64,000 nucleotides of DNA from Macrococcoides canis (GCF_002119805.1 NZ_CP021059.1:1426001-1490000); one strand, 5' to 3'. Shown: positions 20,692-30,340, counted from the stretch's first letter. Program-made: numbers and translations. The notes: generated by a model not told the origin, from the sequence alone.

Positions 20692-20720
20692 AATTTATCA
20701 AATTGGTCAAAGTATGTCAA
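20692..20720 (-). promoter_or_regulatory. SigA promoter of hrcA-grpE-dnaK
   Basis: Minus strand: -35 TTGACA (20715-20720), 17-base spacer, -10 TAAATT (20692-20697), immediately upstream of CIRCE. Confidence 0.85.
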
Positions 20721-20721
20721 C
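20705..20721 (+). promoter_or_regulatory. CtsR-like operator half-sites overlapping the hrcA -35
   Basis: GGTCAAA (20705-20711), three bases, TGTCAAC (20715-20721). The first heptad is a perfect CtsR half-site; the second has two mismatches. CtsR and HrcA jointly control dnaK in S. aureus, which makes the site plausible. Confidence 0.45.
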
Positions 20722-20740
20722 ATTAACACTCACAATTATA

Positions 20741-20782
20741 AAAAAAGAAGCTTCTACTTACTAAACCGTAAGCAGAAACTTC
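20741..20782 (-). terminator. Terminator after hemW
   Basis: Minus-strand stem GAAGTTTCTGCTTAC / GTAAGTAGAAGCTTC with two G-U pairs, then seven T. The hairpin includes the hemW stop codon and last codons. Confidence 0.88.
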
Positions 20783-21876
20783 TCAAACACATCATTCCCA
20801 CGCATTCTACCGAGTGGTGACAATGATACATGTTCTTCTGTTTCAATCAAATATCCTTCATTAACGAGCAATGTCGTTATATCCCCAAATACTTCATGAT
20901 ACGACTTTCCGTATCGGCTTAAAAATTCATGTTTACTAATTCCATCATTCATCCTTAACCCTAAAAACATGAACTCTTCCATCGCCGCTTCTAGCGTAAC
21001 AGGTATACGCTCCTTCACTGCATCACCGTTATGCATCGCCTTAATATAGTGCGGAACTGGTGCCACATTATAATAGCGGACGCCATCAATATAGCCATGA
21101 CTTCCAGCACCGGCACCATAGTATTCTTTATTCTGCCAGTACACTTTATTATGAACAGATTCGTGCTGCCCTTTAGCGTAGTTAGAGATTTCATACTGAT
21201 GGAAGCCATGGTTGCTTAATGTATCCATCGTGAGCGTGTACATTTCAGCCGCCAGCTGTTCATCCGGCAGCTGCAGCATTCCTTTTTTATACATATTATA
21301 GAACTGTGTCTTCGGTTCCAATATAAGAGAATAGCTTGAAATATGCTGTATATCAAGAGCTATCGCAAGCTCCAGATCACGCCTACACTGTTCAATCGTT
21401 TGTGTCGGTAAGTGATACATCAAGTCAATACTGATCGATTCAATTCCTAGTGCGTTTGCGTCATTTACCGCGTTAAATATATCTTGTTCCTGATGCGTTC
21501 TACCGAGCGACTTTAAGAGTTCATTATCAAACGTCTGGATACCGAGCGATAGACGGTTAACACCGTACTGTTTCATTAAAGCAATCTTATCACGTGTCAG
21601 TTCATCAGGATTTGCTTCTGCCGTAAATTCATCATGAATCGTAAACGACTGCTGTATAAAGTCAAGCAATCGTTCAAGCTGCGCTTCATTCAGCGCTGTA
21701 GGTGTGCCCCCACCGATAAACACCGTTAACAGTTCTTTCTCTTCAATAAGTGATAGCTCTTTAATTAAGCAGTCAATATATTCATCGACAGGCTGATTTT
21801 TAATGAGGAACTTATTAAAATCACAGTACGTACATATACGATTACAAAAAGGAATATGAATATATAAACTTCTCAT
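20761..21876 (-). CDS. hemW: Haem chaperone HemW (radical SAM, formerly HemN-like)
   Basis: Related to coproporphyrinogen dehydrogenase but thought to deliver haem to target proteins. Radical SAM cluster motif C11-x3-C15-x2-C18 (CNRICTYCDF), which has HemW spacing; the extra CxC cysteine of true HemN is absent. GGGTPTAL is the SAM-binding glycine motif. 371 residues. It lies 39 bases after lepA, with a perfect hairpin (21890-21921) that includes the lepA stop but lacks a T-run. Confidence 0.94.
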   Translation of the reverse strand: MRSLYIHIPFCNRICTYCDFNKFLIKNQPVDEYIDCLIKELSLIEEKELLTVFIGGGTPTALNEAQLERLLDFIQQSFTIHDEFTAEANPDELTRDKIALMKQYGVNRLSLGIQTFDNELLKSLGRTHQEQDIFNAVNDANALGIESISIDLMYHLPTQTIEQCRRDLELAIALDIQHISSYSLILEPKTQFYNMYKKGMLQLPDEQLAAEMYTLTMDTLSNHGFHQYEISNYAKGQHESVHNKVYWQNKEYYGAGAGSHGYIDGVRYYNVAPVPHYIKAMHNGDAVKERIPVTLEAAMEEFMFLGLRMNDGISKHEFLSRYGKSYHEVFGDITTLLVNEGYLIETEEHVSLSPLGRMRGNDVFEKFLLTV

Positions 21877-21915
21877 TTTGCCTCCTAACGAATAAAGACA
21901 TGGTTGCCCATGTCT

Positions 21916-23739
21916 TTATTCTTCATCCATCTTCAGTACAGCTAAGAATGCATCTTGAGGAATTTCTACAGATCCCACTGCTTTCATCTTCGCTTTACCA
22001 GCTTTTTGTTTTTCAAGTAATTTACGTTTACGACTGATATCTCCACCGTAACATTTCGCAAGCACGTTCTTACCGATCGATTTAATGTTTGTACGTGCAA
22101 TAATCTTCTGACCGATCGCTGCTTGTACAGGTACTTCGAACTGCTGCCTTGGAATTAATGTCTTTAATTTCTCAACGATGACTTTACCACGGTCATATGC
22201 AAAGTCTCTATGCACGATAAAGCTTAATGCATCGACTGTTTCACCATTTAATAATATATCCATCTTCACAAGCTTACTTTCCTGGTAGCCAATAAGTTCA
22301 TAATCAAATGAAGCATAACCTTTCGTGCTTGATTTCAGCTGATCGAAGAAATCAAATACAACTTCTGAAAGCGGCACTTCGTAAATAATATTAACACGAA
22401 TATCATCTAAGTAATCCATCGTCTGGAAGTTTCCGCGTTTCTTCTGGCAAAGCTCCATTACGGCACCAACATAATCATTAGGTACCATTATACTAGCTTT
22501 AACATATGGTTCATAAATTTTGTCGATTTTCTGTGGGTCTGGCATCTTAGATGGATTATCTACCACAATCTCACTGCCGTCAGTCATCTCACACTTATAG
22601 ATAACACTTGGGGCAGTTGCAATTAATTCAATACCAAACTCACGTTCAATACGTTCCTGAATAATTTCCATATGCAGTAATCCTAAGAAACCAACACGGA
22701 AACCAAAGCCTAATGCCTGAGACGTTTCAGGTTCAAATTCAAGTGATGCATCATTTAACTGAAGCTTCTCTAACGCTTCACGAAGATCATTATATTTACC
22801 TGTATCAATCGGATACACACCACAGAACACCATCGGATTCATCTTCTTATACCCTTGTAATGGTTCTGGTGCTGGATTATTCGCATGCGTGATTGTATCA
22901 CCGACACGTGAATCCCCGACATTCTTAATTGAAGCTGTTATGTAACCAACATCACCGACCGTTAATTCAGCAACCGGCATTTGTTTCGGAGTGTTGATTC
23001 CGACTTCAACAACTTCAAATTCTTTACCTGTAGCCATCATCTTAATCTTATCGCCAGCTTTAACCGTACCGTCAATAATTCTGATAGATGAAATCACACC
23101 ACGATAAGCATCAAATGCACTATCAAAGATCAATGCTTTAAGCGGTGCTTCTGGATCACCCATCGGAGGGGGAACAAGCTCAACCACCTGCTCTAATATA
23201 TCCTCGATACCGATATTAGCCTTCGCACTCGCAAGCACCGCCTCACTCGCATCAAGACCGATGACATCTTCAATCTCCTGACGTACACGCTCAGGTTCTG
23301 CTGCTGGTAAATCAATCTTATTGATAACAGGAATAAGTTCTAACTCATTATCCAGTGCTAAATAAACGTTAGCCAGCGTCTGCGCTTCAATTCCCTGAGC
23401 CGCATCTACAACGAGAATTGCACCTTCACACGCAGCTAAACTTCGAGATACCTCATAAGTAAAATCGACGTGACCAGGTGTATCAATTAAATGAAAGATA
23501 TACGTCTCGCCATCTTTCGCTGTATAATTCAATTGCACCGCATTTAATTTAATCGTAATCCCGCGTTCACGCTCGAGATCCATAGAATCAAGGAGCTGCG
23601 CTTTCATCTCACGCGTTGCTACAGACTTTGTATTCTCTAAGATTCTATCCGCCAAAGTCGACTTCCCATGGTCGATGTGGGCAATAATCGAAAAGTTTCT
23701 AATTCGTTCCTGACGCTTTAAACGTTGTTCATTATTCAT
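21916..23739 (-). CDS. lepA: Elongation factor 4 (LepA)
   Basis: Ribosome-associated GTPase implicated in translation under stress and 30S biogenesis. G1 [10 protein letters not shown]3 DTPGHVDF, G4 NKIDLP; domains II and III and the unique C-terminal domain ([20 protein letters not shown]) follow. 607 residues, family length. Initiates [21 protein letters not shown]; the ribosome-binding site is weak. Confidence 0.98.
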   Translation of the reverse strand: MNNEQRLKRQERIRNFSIIAHIDHGKSTLADRILENTKSVATREMKAQLLDSMDLERERGITIKLNAVQLNYTAKDGETYIFHLIDTPGHVDFTYEVSRSLAACEGAILVVDAAQGIEAQTLANVYLALDNELELIPVINKIDLPAAEPERVRQEIEDVIGLDASEAVLASAKANIGIEDILEQVVELVPPPMGDPEAPLKALIFDSAFDAYRGVISSIRIIDGTVKAGDKIKMMATGKEFEVVEVGINTPKQMPVAELTVGDVGYITASIKNVGDSRVGDTITHANNPAPEPLQGYKKMNPMVFCGVYPIDTGKYNDLREALEKLQLNDASLEFEPETSQALGFGFRVGFLGLLHMEIIQERIEREFGIELIATAPSVIYKCEMTDGSEIVVDNPSKMPDPQKIDKIYEPYVKASIMVPNDYVGAVMELCQKKRGNFQTMDYLDDIRVNIIYEVPLSEVVFDFFDQLKSSTKGYASFDYELIGYQESKLVKMDILLNGETVDALSFIVHRDFAYDRGKVIVEKLKTLIPRQQFEVPVQAAIGQKIIARTNIKSIGKNVLAKCYGGDISRKRKLLEKQKAGKAKMKAVGSVEIPQDAFLAVLKMDEE

Positions 23740-23826
23740 AGTTATTGTCCAACTTTCTTAAATTGTTCGTATATTTGATTATAACAACTAAATGTAAGTG
23801 TATCAATTAGTTTTCAAAAAATTAGA

Positions 23827-23855
23827 TTGCATATAACGCTTGGATTTGATAAAAT
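23827..23855 (+). promoter_or_regulatory. SigA promoter of rpsT
   Basis: -35 TTGCAT (23827-23832), 17-base spacer, -10 TAAAAT (23850-23855), facing rpsT. Confidence 0.65.
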
Positions 23856-23920
23856 ATTTCTTGTTGCAATCAAATTTATAATTTAATGCAAGTGTAAGAC
23901 ATTTTTAGGAGGTGAAATTT

Positions 23921-24169
23921 ATGCCAAACATCAAATCTGCAATTAAACGTGTTACTACAAGTAACAAAGCACACGATGCTAACATTTCTCAAACAAATGA
24001 TATGCGTACTGCTGTGAAAAACGCTAAAGCGGCAATTGAAAACAACGCTGACAATAAATCAGAATTAGTACAAGTAGCTGTTAAAAAGATTGATAAAGCT
24101 GCGAAAAGCAACTTAATCCACTCTAACAAAGCTGACCGTTTAAAATCACAAATCATGAAAAATAAATAA
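23921..24169 (+). CDS. rpsT: 30S ribosomal protein S20
   Basis: Primary 16S rRNA-binding protein of 82 basic residues, starting MPNIKSAIKRVTTSNKAHD and ending LKSQIMKNK. ATG 23921-23923 is preceded by AGGAGG at seven bases; the frame extends three codons further to a GTG that overlaps that site. It is divergent from lepA, convergent to holA, and monocistronic between its promoter and the terminator at 24444-24480. Confidence 0.97.
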   Translation: MPNIKSAIKRVTTSNKAHDANISQTNDMRTAVKNAKAAIENNADNKSELVQVAVKKIDKAAKSNLIHSNKADRLKSQIMKNK

Positions 24170-24430
24170 AAGGTCGTGACAGAAGTGTTCTGCCACAAGC
24201 AAAAACTGACCGATGCCAAGAAAATGTTCTTTGTTTTCTGCATCGGTTGGTTTTTGTCGTAGTGGCAACTTCTGGAACGCCGTCAATAAAAGGTCGTGAC
24301 TCGAGCGTCTAGGCACGAGTAAAATCACGAAAAAGAATGCAGGAAATGGTTTTTTATTTCTTGCATTCTTTTTGATTTTATCGAAGTGCCTGCTCGAGGA
24401 ACGCCGTCAATAAAAGGTCGTGACTCGAGC
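24166..24430 (+). repeat. Nested-hairpin repeat element B in the rpsT 3' UTR
   Basis: This gene-free stretch holds two long hairpins in tandem. Unit 1 (24181-24273): arms AGAAGT/ACTTCT, GCCAC/GTGGC, then a near-perfect inner stem around CCGATGC/GCATCGG. Unit 2 (about 24301-24397): CTCGAGC/GCTCGAG, AGGCAC/GTGCCT, AAAAAGAATGCA/TGCATTCTTTTT. A 33-base sequence is repeated exactly at 24274-24306 and 24398-24430; its ATAAAAGGTCGTGAC part also occurs at the rpsT stop (24166-24180). The element shares the CAC-AAGCAAAA ... TTTTGTCGTA-GTG arm pattern with element A at 2729-2892. Confidence 0.88.
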
Positions 24431-24443
24431 AATTGAGTTACAG

Positions 24444-24480
24444 AACCCCGACGATAGTTTCTTTATCGTCGGGGTTTTTT
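24444..24480 (+). terminator. Terminator after rpsT and its repeat element
   Basis: Stem ACCCCGACGATA / TATCGTCGGGGT followed by T-run; the T-run overlaps the holA stop codon on the other strand. Confidence 0.92.
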
Positions 24481-25447
24481 ATACTTTCAGTATAAACAAT
24501 TCAAGGATTAATACTTTATCCATATAAGACGACTTCAGCTCATAATCTGCTTCAGCACATGCATCGATAACATCCAGTAAATGCTTTAACGGAATTTGTC
24601 GTACTTTACGCATCGAGAGTTTCACACGATATGGATGTACTTTCACTTCACGTGCAATCTGCTGCTCAGAAAATCCTTTTTCAGATAATATCTTCACCTG
24701 ATAGTACAGTCGGTACTGACTTGTTATAAGTGCGAGCAGCTTGATTGGTTCTTCTTTCATATGTATTAAATCTTTCAACAGATGGATGGCTTCTGTCTTC
24801 TTCCCGGAAGTAATATAGTCTGTAAGCAGAAATACATTCTGTTCAAGGCTTCTGCTGACAACTTGCGATACATCGTTTTTCGTTATTATCGGTGCATCAC
24901 CACTATAGAGCACTAGTTTATCCAGTTCCTTCATAACTGCGCCATAATCAACCCCAGTGAGATGGATCATTTCATTAAGCGCATCTTCTTTAATATCTTT
25001 AAAGTTGTCATTTAAAGTGGACTTAATAATTCTTTTTATCCCTTGTTCATCCAGTGGTTCAATCTTCTTCACTTCATGATTCGCTTTTATTTTCTTCACA
25101 ATTTTCTTGCGTTCATCAAGCTTATCTGAATAGACGGTGAAGATGACATAGTTCGGCCCTTCAAATCCTTCAATAAACGCCAATATTTCATCTATATCTA
25201 TTTCAAATGTTGTCTTGACTTTCTCTCCAGTAAACACAAATGCATTGTGTATGACAATCGCTTTTGCATCGGATAGAAATGGAAATGTCATCGCATCTTC
25301 CAGCATCGGTTTAATTTCTGTTTCCTTCATATCGTACTGGCTATAATTAAATTCGTCTTTCGTGCCGATCAACTTTGTAACCAGCTGCTCTGTTTCTGAT
25401 TCGACTAAAGGCTTCGTACTTCCATGTATTAAATAAATATAGCGCAT
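24479..25447 (-). CDS. holA: DNA polymerase III delta subunit
   Basis: Clamp-loader subunit that opens the beta ring. 322 residues with the typical Firmicutes start MRYIYLIHGSTKPLVE, the DVSQVVSRSLEQNVFLL linker and the C-terminal helical domain that ends in ILELFILKV. AAGGAG precedes the ATG. It is divergent from yqzM and lies next to the comE genes as in other Bacillales. Confidence 0.95.
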   Translation of the reverse strand: MRYIYLIHGSTKPLVESETEQLVTKLIGTKDEFNYSQYDMKETEIKPMLEDAMTFPFLSDAKAIVIHNAFVFTGEKVKTTFEIDIDEILAFIEGFEGPNYVIFTVYSDKLDERKKIVKKIKANHEVKKIEPLDEQGIKRIIKSTLNDNFKDIKEDALNEMIHLTGVDYGAVMKELDKLVLYSGDAPIITKNDVSQVVSRSLEQNVFLLTDYITSGKKTEAIHLLKDLIHMKEEPIKLLALITSQYRLYYQVKILSEKGFSEQQIAREVKVHPYRVKLSMRKVRQIPLKHLLDVIDACAEADYELKSSYMDKVLILELFILKV

Positions 25448-25542
25448 CGTTTACTCCTTAAAATAAAAATCTCTATTTCATTATAGCTTTTTTCTATATG
25501 TTATCATATACTTAAATAGATACATTAGGAGGTTGAAAAATT

Positions 25543-25677
25543 ATGAATCAATTCGAAAAAAATGTTCAATCAAAAAACAATGACGTTCAAGATTCTGGTT
25601 ATGCATTCTTATTTGCATTCGGTGGATTTGCTACTATCTACATCATCGCTCAAATCTTTGACCTGATTGCAAAATAA
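25543..25677 (+). CDS. yqzM: YqzM family small membrane protein
   Basis: 44-residue protein starting MNQFEKNVQSKNNDVQDS, with a single membrane segment (about 21-40). B. subtilis YqzM has the same length, the same MNxFEKNVQSK start and the same location between holA and the comE operon. TAGGAGG precedes the ATG. Function unknown. It ends in the terminator at 25716-25762. Confidence 0.9.
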   Translation: MNQFEKNVQSKNNDVQDSGYAFLFAFGGFATIYIIAQIFDLIAK

Positions 25678-25715
25678 TGTACTTATCAGTGGGTGTACAT
25701 TAGTGCATCCCATGT

Positions 25716-25762
25716 ACCCGAGCAATAATGCGCACAGGCGTGCCGTTATCGTTCGGGTTTTT
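25716..25762 (+). terminator. Terminator after yqzM
   Basis: Stem ACCCGAGCAATAA with TTATCGTTCGGGT (one mismatch), then TTTTT. It abuts the end of comEC on the other strand. Confidence 0.8.
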
Positions 25763-27992
25763 ATTTACCATCTTTTAATTCCTTGCGCATGACAGAGATT
25801 TCACTTCGGTCCAGCTTTACTGTTATTCTGCCATCTGACTGTGTATTATAGATGCGCTTTTGATATGCATTTAATCGATTGAGCGTTTCTTCATGTGGGT
25901 GCCCATACATGTTGTTTCGCCCTGCAGATATCATTGCACTTTTAAATTCACGCTGCAATAATATGTCTCCTGTACTCGTATCAGAGCCGTGATGGCCAAT
26001 CTTCACGACATCAATTCTAGACGGTATATGCGCGAGCACCTCTTCTTCCTGCGCTTTGCTTAAATCTCCCGTCAGCAATGCATTTACCTTTTCTCCTTGA
26101 ATAAACGTGACGATGCTGTCATCGTTAATATCATCGCCCTCAGTTGCTGTAATTAAGTTGATGCCAGCTATTCTGACCTCAGATTCATCGACTACTGGAA
26201 CGTTGTATTGTTCAGCGAGTGTATGAATTGCTCTATATTTCGGTAACGATACAGCTGTTTTATTAATGATAATGCGCTTTACAAGCTTCAATTTAATAAG
26301 CTGTTCTGCTTCTCCAATATGATCTAAATCCGGATGTGTCAATATTAAATCATCAATCTGTGTAATTCCTTTATGATATAAGAATGGTACGATAACTTTC
26401 TCACTGATCGTACGTGCGTCTGTCCGTTTCTCCCAGCCTTCATTAAAATCGATCTTTCCCCCTGTATCTACCATTACTACTCTGCCATCGTGTTCAATTA
26501 CGATACAATCCCCTTGTCCAACATCCAGTACATGCAGTGCGTCTTCGTTTTGTATGTGATTTATGAGAACAAGTATCATGCATAGACAGACTGCAATGCC
26601 TTGAACACGCAGCTTCTGATGAAATAAATAATAGATTACGATCATCATGATGACATAATAGACCGTATGCTGTGATTTAATAACAAGCGGCAATGCATGA
26701 AGAGAGAGGAATAGGTCTACACATATATTATGTAGTAAAAATGCATAGTGGGTCATCGTGTCCAGTATATCCGGAATAAAATTGAACAGCATTAAAGAAA
26801 GTAATATTAAAGTACAAAGCGGAAATATAAAAATAGAGAACAGCGGGATAAATAATAGGTTCGACAATAATCCTATAAAATAGACGATATTGAAATGATA
26901 AAAAAGAATAGGTAACGTCGCAAATTGTGATATAAAATTTGTTAATAAAAATAGTTTGACTGGCGTTAATTCATAGCTTTGTAATATGAAGATGAATGAA
27001 AAGCAGATGATATAGGAGAGCTGAAATCCGACGTTAAAGATTGCAGAAGGTGTCATTATTAAATTTATGATAAATGTAATCGCAAGTGCATCCAGCATCG
27101 AGATAAATCTTGGCTTTAATAATAAAAATGCCATAAATAGCGCTGCACGCACTACTGCAGGTGCCTCTCCTGTCAATATAACATAGCCCGGCAAAATGCT
27201 TATTATGATCAGTTTCCCTATATGTAATGGTATGTACATTCGTTTGAATAAATAATAGAGCTGTACTGTAATCAGTGCAACGTGGCTGCCACTGATTGCA
27301 TAGAGATGATAGATGCCTAACGTTTTCAAATCGTTCAATGTCTTATGCTCTAAATATCTCGTATCTCCTGTAGTCAGCGCAGTAATATACGCACCATACT
27401 TTAATTGCTGCATCTGTTCGCCTAGATGATAGCGATAGAGACGTATGTGATCCAGTATCGTTAACGGTTGTTGTGTGCATGACCCAAAGTTAATCTCATC
27501 AATTGTAAGCGTCCCTTTATAGCCCTCATTATATAAATATTCATCATAATGAAAGCCTGGCTGATTCGTATTCGGTAATAGTGTTTCAGATGTGCTGCTG
27601 AATGTACATCGCTGATAGATATGTGTCCCTCGCTTAAGTCGTAACTGTTCAGCTTCATCCTTAATCTTGTAAATAAACTTATACGTATCATCATCAATGA
27701 CCATGTCACCCATCATTAAATTCCCATCCACTTTAAACTGTGTCGTAAAATAGCCTGTAGTATCTATCTTAATATCTGATTGCTCGTTAAAGTGCGTAAT
27801 GGTACGGTCGAAAGAATGACTTTCATAATAGAGATAAGTACACAGAAATAAAGCAGCATAAATAGAAATAAAGCGCGTCAATCGCTTCTTATAGATAATC
27901 GTTATCACTATGAACATCAAAACAGCGCTGCTTATGTAATCATGCTGACATAACACTGCGGATATTACTACAAGAACTGCAATTAAGCCCAC
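25761..27992 (-). CDS. comEC: DNA uptake channel ComEC
   Basis: Membrane channel taking single-stranded DNA into the cytosol during transformation. 743 residues: N-terminal membrane helices and an OB-like DUF4131 domain, the Competence domain with about ten helices (from about 210, GTLGIYHLYAISGSHVALI), and a C-terminal metallo-beta-lactamase nuclease-like domain with DVGQGDC, HPDLDHIG (about 551-558) and HHGSDTS (about 666). Start is GTG at 27990-27992 behind GGAGG. Intact, so competence genes are not decayed here. Confidence 0.95.
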   Translation of the reverse strand: MGLIAVLVVISAVLCQHDYISSAVLMFIVITIIYKKRLTRFISIYAALFLCTYLYYESHSFDRTITHFNEQSDIKIDTTGYFTTQFKVDGNLMMGDMVIDDDTYKFIYKIKDEAEQLRLKRGTHIYQRCTFSSTSETLLPNTNQPGFHYDEYLYNEGYKGTLTIDEINFGSCTQQPLTILDHIRLYRYHLGEQMQQLKYGAYITALTTGDTRYLEHKTLNDLKTLGIYHLYAISGSHVALITVQLYYLFKRMYIPLHIGKLIIISILPGYVILTGEAPAVVRAALFMAFLLLKPRFISMLDALAITFIINLIMTPSAIFNVGFQLSYIICFSFIFILQSYELTPVKLFLLTNFISQFATLPILFYHFNIVYFIGLLSNLLFIPLFSIFIFPLCTLILLSLMLFNFIPDILDTMTHYAFLLHNICVDLFLSLHALPLVIKSQHTVYYVIMMIVIYYLFHQKLRVQGIAVCLCMILVLINHIQNEDALHVLDVGQGDCIVIEHDGRVVMVDTGGKIDFNEGWEKRTDARTISEKVIVPFLYHKGITQIDDLILTHPDLDHIGEAEQLIKLKLVKRIIINKTAVSLPKYRAIHTLAEQYNVPVVDESEVRIAGINLITATEGDDINDDSIVTFIQGEKVNALLTGDLSKAQEEEVLAHIPSRIDVVKIGHHGSDTSTGDILLQREFKSAMISAGRNNMYGHPHEETLNRLNAYQKRIYNTQSDGRITVKLDRSEISVMRKELKDGK

Positions 27993-28004
27993 ATGTCCTC
28001 CGTT

Positions 28005-28466
28005 CTACATTTGTTCAAAATAATGGGCAACATGCTGTGGATTAAAGTCAATCTTCTCAGTCTCAATCTCATTCTTGGCCAGCAGTTCTACAGCATAAGG
28101 ATGATTCTTATAATCCTCAGCATAGTAGATCTTCTTGATTCCCGCCTGAATCAGTGACTTCGTACAATGAATACACGGAAAATGTGTGACATAAATATGA
28201 GCACCTTCAGTTGATACACCCATCTTGGCACATTGTAATAGTGCATTCATCTCGGCATGTATCGTTCTGATACAGTGTCCATCTTCAACATAGCATCCCG
28301 CATCTATACAGTGTACTTCACCTGATACTGAACCGTTGTATCCTCCTGCAATAATACGGTTATCCTTCACAATTGTTGCACCGACACTGAGTCTTGTACA
28401 CGTCGAGCGTAATGCTAACAACTGACTTTGTGCCATAAAGTACTCTTTCCACTGTATTCGTTCCAT
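28005..28466 (-). CDS. comEB: dCMP deaminase ComEB
   Basis: Zinc deaminase of the dCMP/ComEB family; makes dUMP for dTTP synthesis. Zinc motif HAEMNALLQCA and the PCIHCTKSLIQAGI cysteine pair. ATG 28464-28466 is eight bases after GGAG and gives 153 residues; the frame extends three codons further to a GTG. It lies between comEA and comEC as in B. subtilis, where it is not needed for DNA uptake. Confidence 0.94.
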   Translation of the reverse strand: MERIQWKEYFMAQSQLLALRSTCTRLSVGATIVKDNRIIAGGYNGSVSGEVHCIDAGCYVEDGHCIRTIHAEMNALLQCAKMGVSTEGAHIYVTHFPCIHCTKSLIQAGIKKIYYAEDYKNHPYAVELLAKNEIETEKIDFNPQHVAHYFEQM

Positions 28467-28523
28467 AACATCCACTCCAAATCATTTTGATACAATTGTA
28501 ATATGATATTTAAGCTAAATCAA

Positions 28524-29192
28524 TCATACTTCTATATAATCCTTTAAACTTTCATAAGTCTTGTCCCCGACTCCTCGAATTTCTTTAATTTCTTCGATTG
28601 ATTTAAATCCTCCGTTATCTGTTCTGTACTTGATGATATCCTGCGCTTTCTTCGGACCAATTCCAGGAATTTCTTCAAGCTCGGACTGTTCTGCCTGATT
28701 TATGTTAATCTTATTCTGGACAGCGCCTCCAGAGTCACTTGCAGAAAGACCTCCTGCACTTTGATAGAGTGTATATTTGTCCGTCTTTACTTCACCTTTA
28801 AACGGAATATAGATCACAAGCGCATCACGCACCTCCTGAGATAAGTTCACTGCATCCAGATCAGCATTCGGCAGCACTTCAGCATGCTTCAGCACATCAT
28901 GTACACGGTCACCTTGCTGTGCATCATAGACACCGCTATACTTTACAGCACCTTTTATATCGACTTTAATATTCTGGACAGCAGCACTTTCTTGTGTCAC
29001 TGCTTCTTTCTTTACGGCCACCTCAGAGATTTCAGTCGGTTGCGGTATTTCTTCTTCACGATTTTCTGAACCGGACATTGATTTCAGCAGGACGATTAAC
29101 ACAACGATAAAGGTTACGATCGATAGCCCTATCATCTGTTTGTTCACATTAAACTTGTCTAATATTGCACCAAAATTTAATAAATTCTGCAA
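28524..29192 (-). CDS. comEA: Competence DNA receptor ComEA
   Basis: Membrane-anchored DNA-binding protein of the uptake machine. One membrane segment at about 20-37, a SLBB domain (KVDIKGAVKYSGVYDAQQGDRVHDVL) and a C-terminal helix-hairpin-helix pair (ININQAEQSELEEIPGIGPKKAQDIIKYR). Start TTG at 29190-29192, eight bases after AGGAGG. 222 residues. Confidence 0.96.
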   Translation of the reverse strand: MQNLLNFGAILDKFNVNKQMIGLSIVTFIVVLIVLLKSMSGSENREEEIPQPTEISEVAVKKEAVTQESAAVQNIKVDIKGAVKYSGVYDAQQGDRVHDVLKHAEVLPNADLDAVNLSQEVRDALVIYIPFKGEVKTDKYTLYQSAGGLSASDSGGAVQNKININQAEQSELEEIPGIGPKKAQDIIKYRTDNGGFKSIEEIKEIRGVGDKTYESLKDYIEV

Positions 29193-29270
29193 AAAAACAC
29201 CTCCTACATAGTTATATCAGGAAGTGTACATAATCTTTTATTTGTAATAATTTAAAATTTATTTTATCTA

Positions 29271-29987
29271 TTATCGTCTTTTCGCGATAAAAAATACGCG
29301 TTCGACTTCATCAGTTTCTGTCACTTGTGCTTCATCAAAATCAAAGAATACTTTCTCGACTTCAAATCCTGCTGCTATAAGCTGTTCCTTATAAAAGTCA
29401 ATCGGAAATGTACGCTGTTCATGAGATTCATCAAATCTGTCATAGCGTGTGCCATCTGAAACAAAAAACGTCATATCGTGATAGACAGATAAGGGTGTCT
29501 CACCTTCTATCGCATGCCATATATACACGATATCAGATAGATCGTCACTATATGTCGCATTCTTAAAGTAGCGTTCAAATTTCTGTACACTGTGCACGTC
29601 AAAAATAAATGTACCTTCATGTTTAAGATGCGTATACACGTTTTGAAATGTATGTGCTACAGCGCCTTCATCTTGCAGATAGTTCAGACTATCACATAGA
29701 CATGTAATCGTATCAAATGTTCTTGCAAGATTCAGTTCAGTCATATCCTGTACTAAAAACTGAGCATGCTCTACATTATGCTCGGCAACAGCAAGCATAT
29801 CCTCACTTAGATCGACGCCAACTTTCTCACCAGCAGTAACGAGCTGAAGTAATTTTCCTGTTCCTGTCGCTACATCTAGAATAGAACCGCTTACAGGAAT
29901 ATACTGCTGAACGATTTGTGCCCAGGTATCATATGGCTGATCATACATAAACCGATCATAGATGTGCGCAAATTGTCCGTATTCCAT
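29271..29987 (-). CDS. yqeM: Class I SAM-dependent methyltransferase (YqeM family)
   Basis: 238 residues with motif I ILDVATGTGKLLQL (about 38-51), acidic VDLSEDML and the post-motif region TITCLCDSLNYLQD. Substrate unknown. It sits after rsfS with a TAATG overlap, in the order yqeK-rsfS-yqeM-comEA conserved in Bacillales. Confidence 0.88.
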   Translation of the reverse strand: MEYGQFAHIYDRFMYDQPYDTWAQIVQQYIPVSGSILDVATGTGKLLQLVTAGEKVGVDLSEDMLAVAEHNVEHAQFLVQDMTELNLARTFDTITCLCDSLNYLQDEGAVAHTFQNVYTHLKHEGTFIFDVHSVQKFERYFKNATYSDDLSDIVYIWHAIEGETPLSVYHDMTFFVSDGTRYDRFDESHEQRTFPIDFYKEQLIAAGFEVEKVFFDFDEAQVTETDEVERVFFIAKRR

Positions 29988-30340
29988 TACATCATTTCCG
30001 ATTCGTACGTGATGATTTCCTGATCTCGGAATAATTTTTCCAGATTATAATAATCACGTTCTTCATGATGGAAGACATGCACGACAACATCGCCAAGATC
30101 TACAAGTATCCAGCGTGCTTCATTAAAGCCTTCCAGACGATTCACTTCGATACCGTTCTTTTGTGCTTCGTCTTTGACTTCACGGGCAATCGCCTGTACT
30201 TGTCGATCCGAATTTCCTTCACATATTACAAAATAATCTGTAACGCCTGTAACATCTGCTACATTAATACCAATGATATCTTCTGCTCTTTTGTTATCGC
30301 ATGCATTAAATGCAAGTTCTAATAATGCTTTACTATTCAT
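29987..30340 (-). CDS. rsfS: Ribosomal silencing factor RsfS
   Basis: Binds L14 and blocks subunit joining in starvation. Conserved core DVTGVTDYFVICEGNSDRQVQAIA and GFNEARWILVDLGDVVVHVFH. ATG 30338-30340 is eight bases after AAAGGA (117 residues); the ATG three codons upstream overlaps that signal. One base shared with yqeM. Confidence 0.96.
   Translation of the reverse strand: MNSKALLELAFNACDNKRAEDIIGINVADVTGVTDYFVICEGNSDRQVQAIAREVKDEAQKNGIEVNRLEGFNEARWILVDLGDVVVHVFHHEERDYYNLEKLFRDQEIITYESEMM

Noticed and set aside
21890-21921. Perfect hairpin between lepA and hemW as a terminator
   Set aside because: No T-run follows on the minus strand; it goes directly to the hemW ribosome-binding site, so I treat it only as a hairpin.
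23989-24328. Two minus-strand frames (about 84 and 60 codons) over rpsT and its repeat element
   Set aside because: Antisense to rpsT or within palindromes; no start signals and no family resemblance.
25691-25719. GGGTGTACAT / ATGTACCC alternative stem before the yqzM terminator
   Set aside because: Short with a two-base bulge; it would compete with the terminator but there is no sign of a ligand-binding core.
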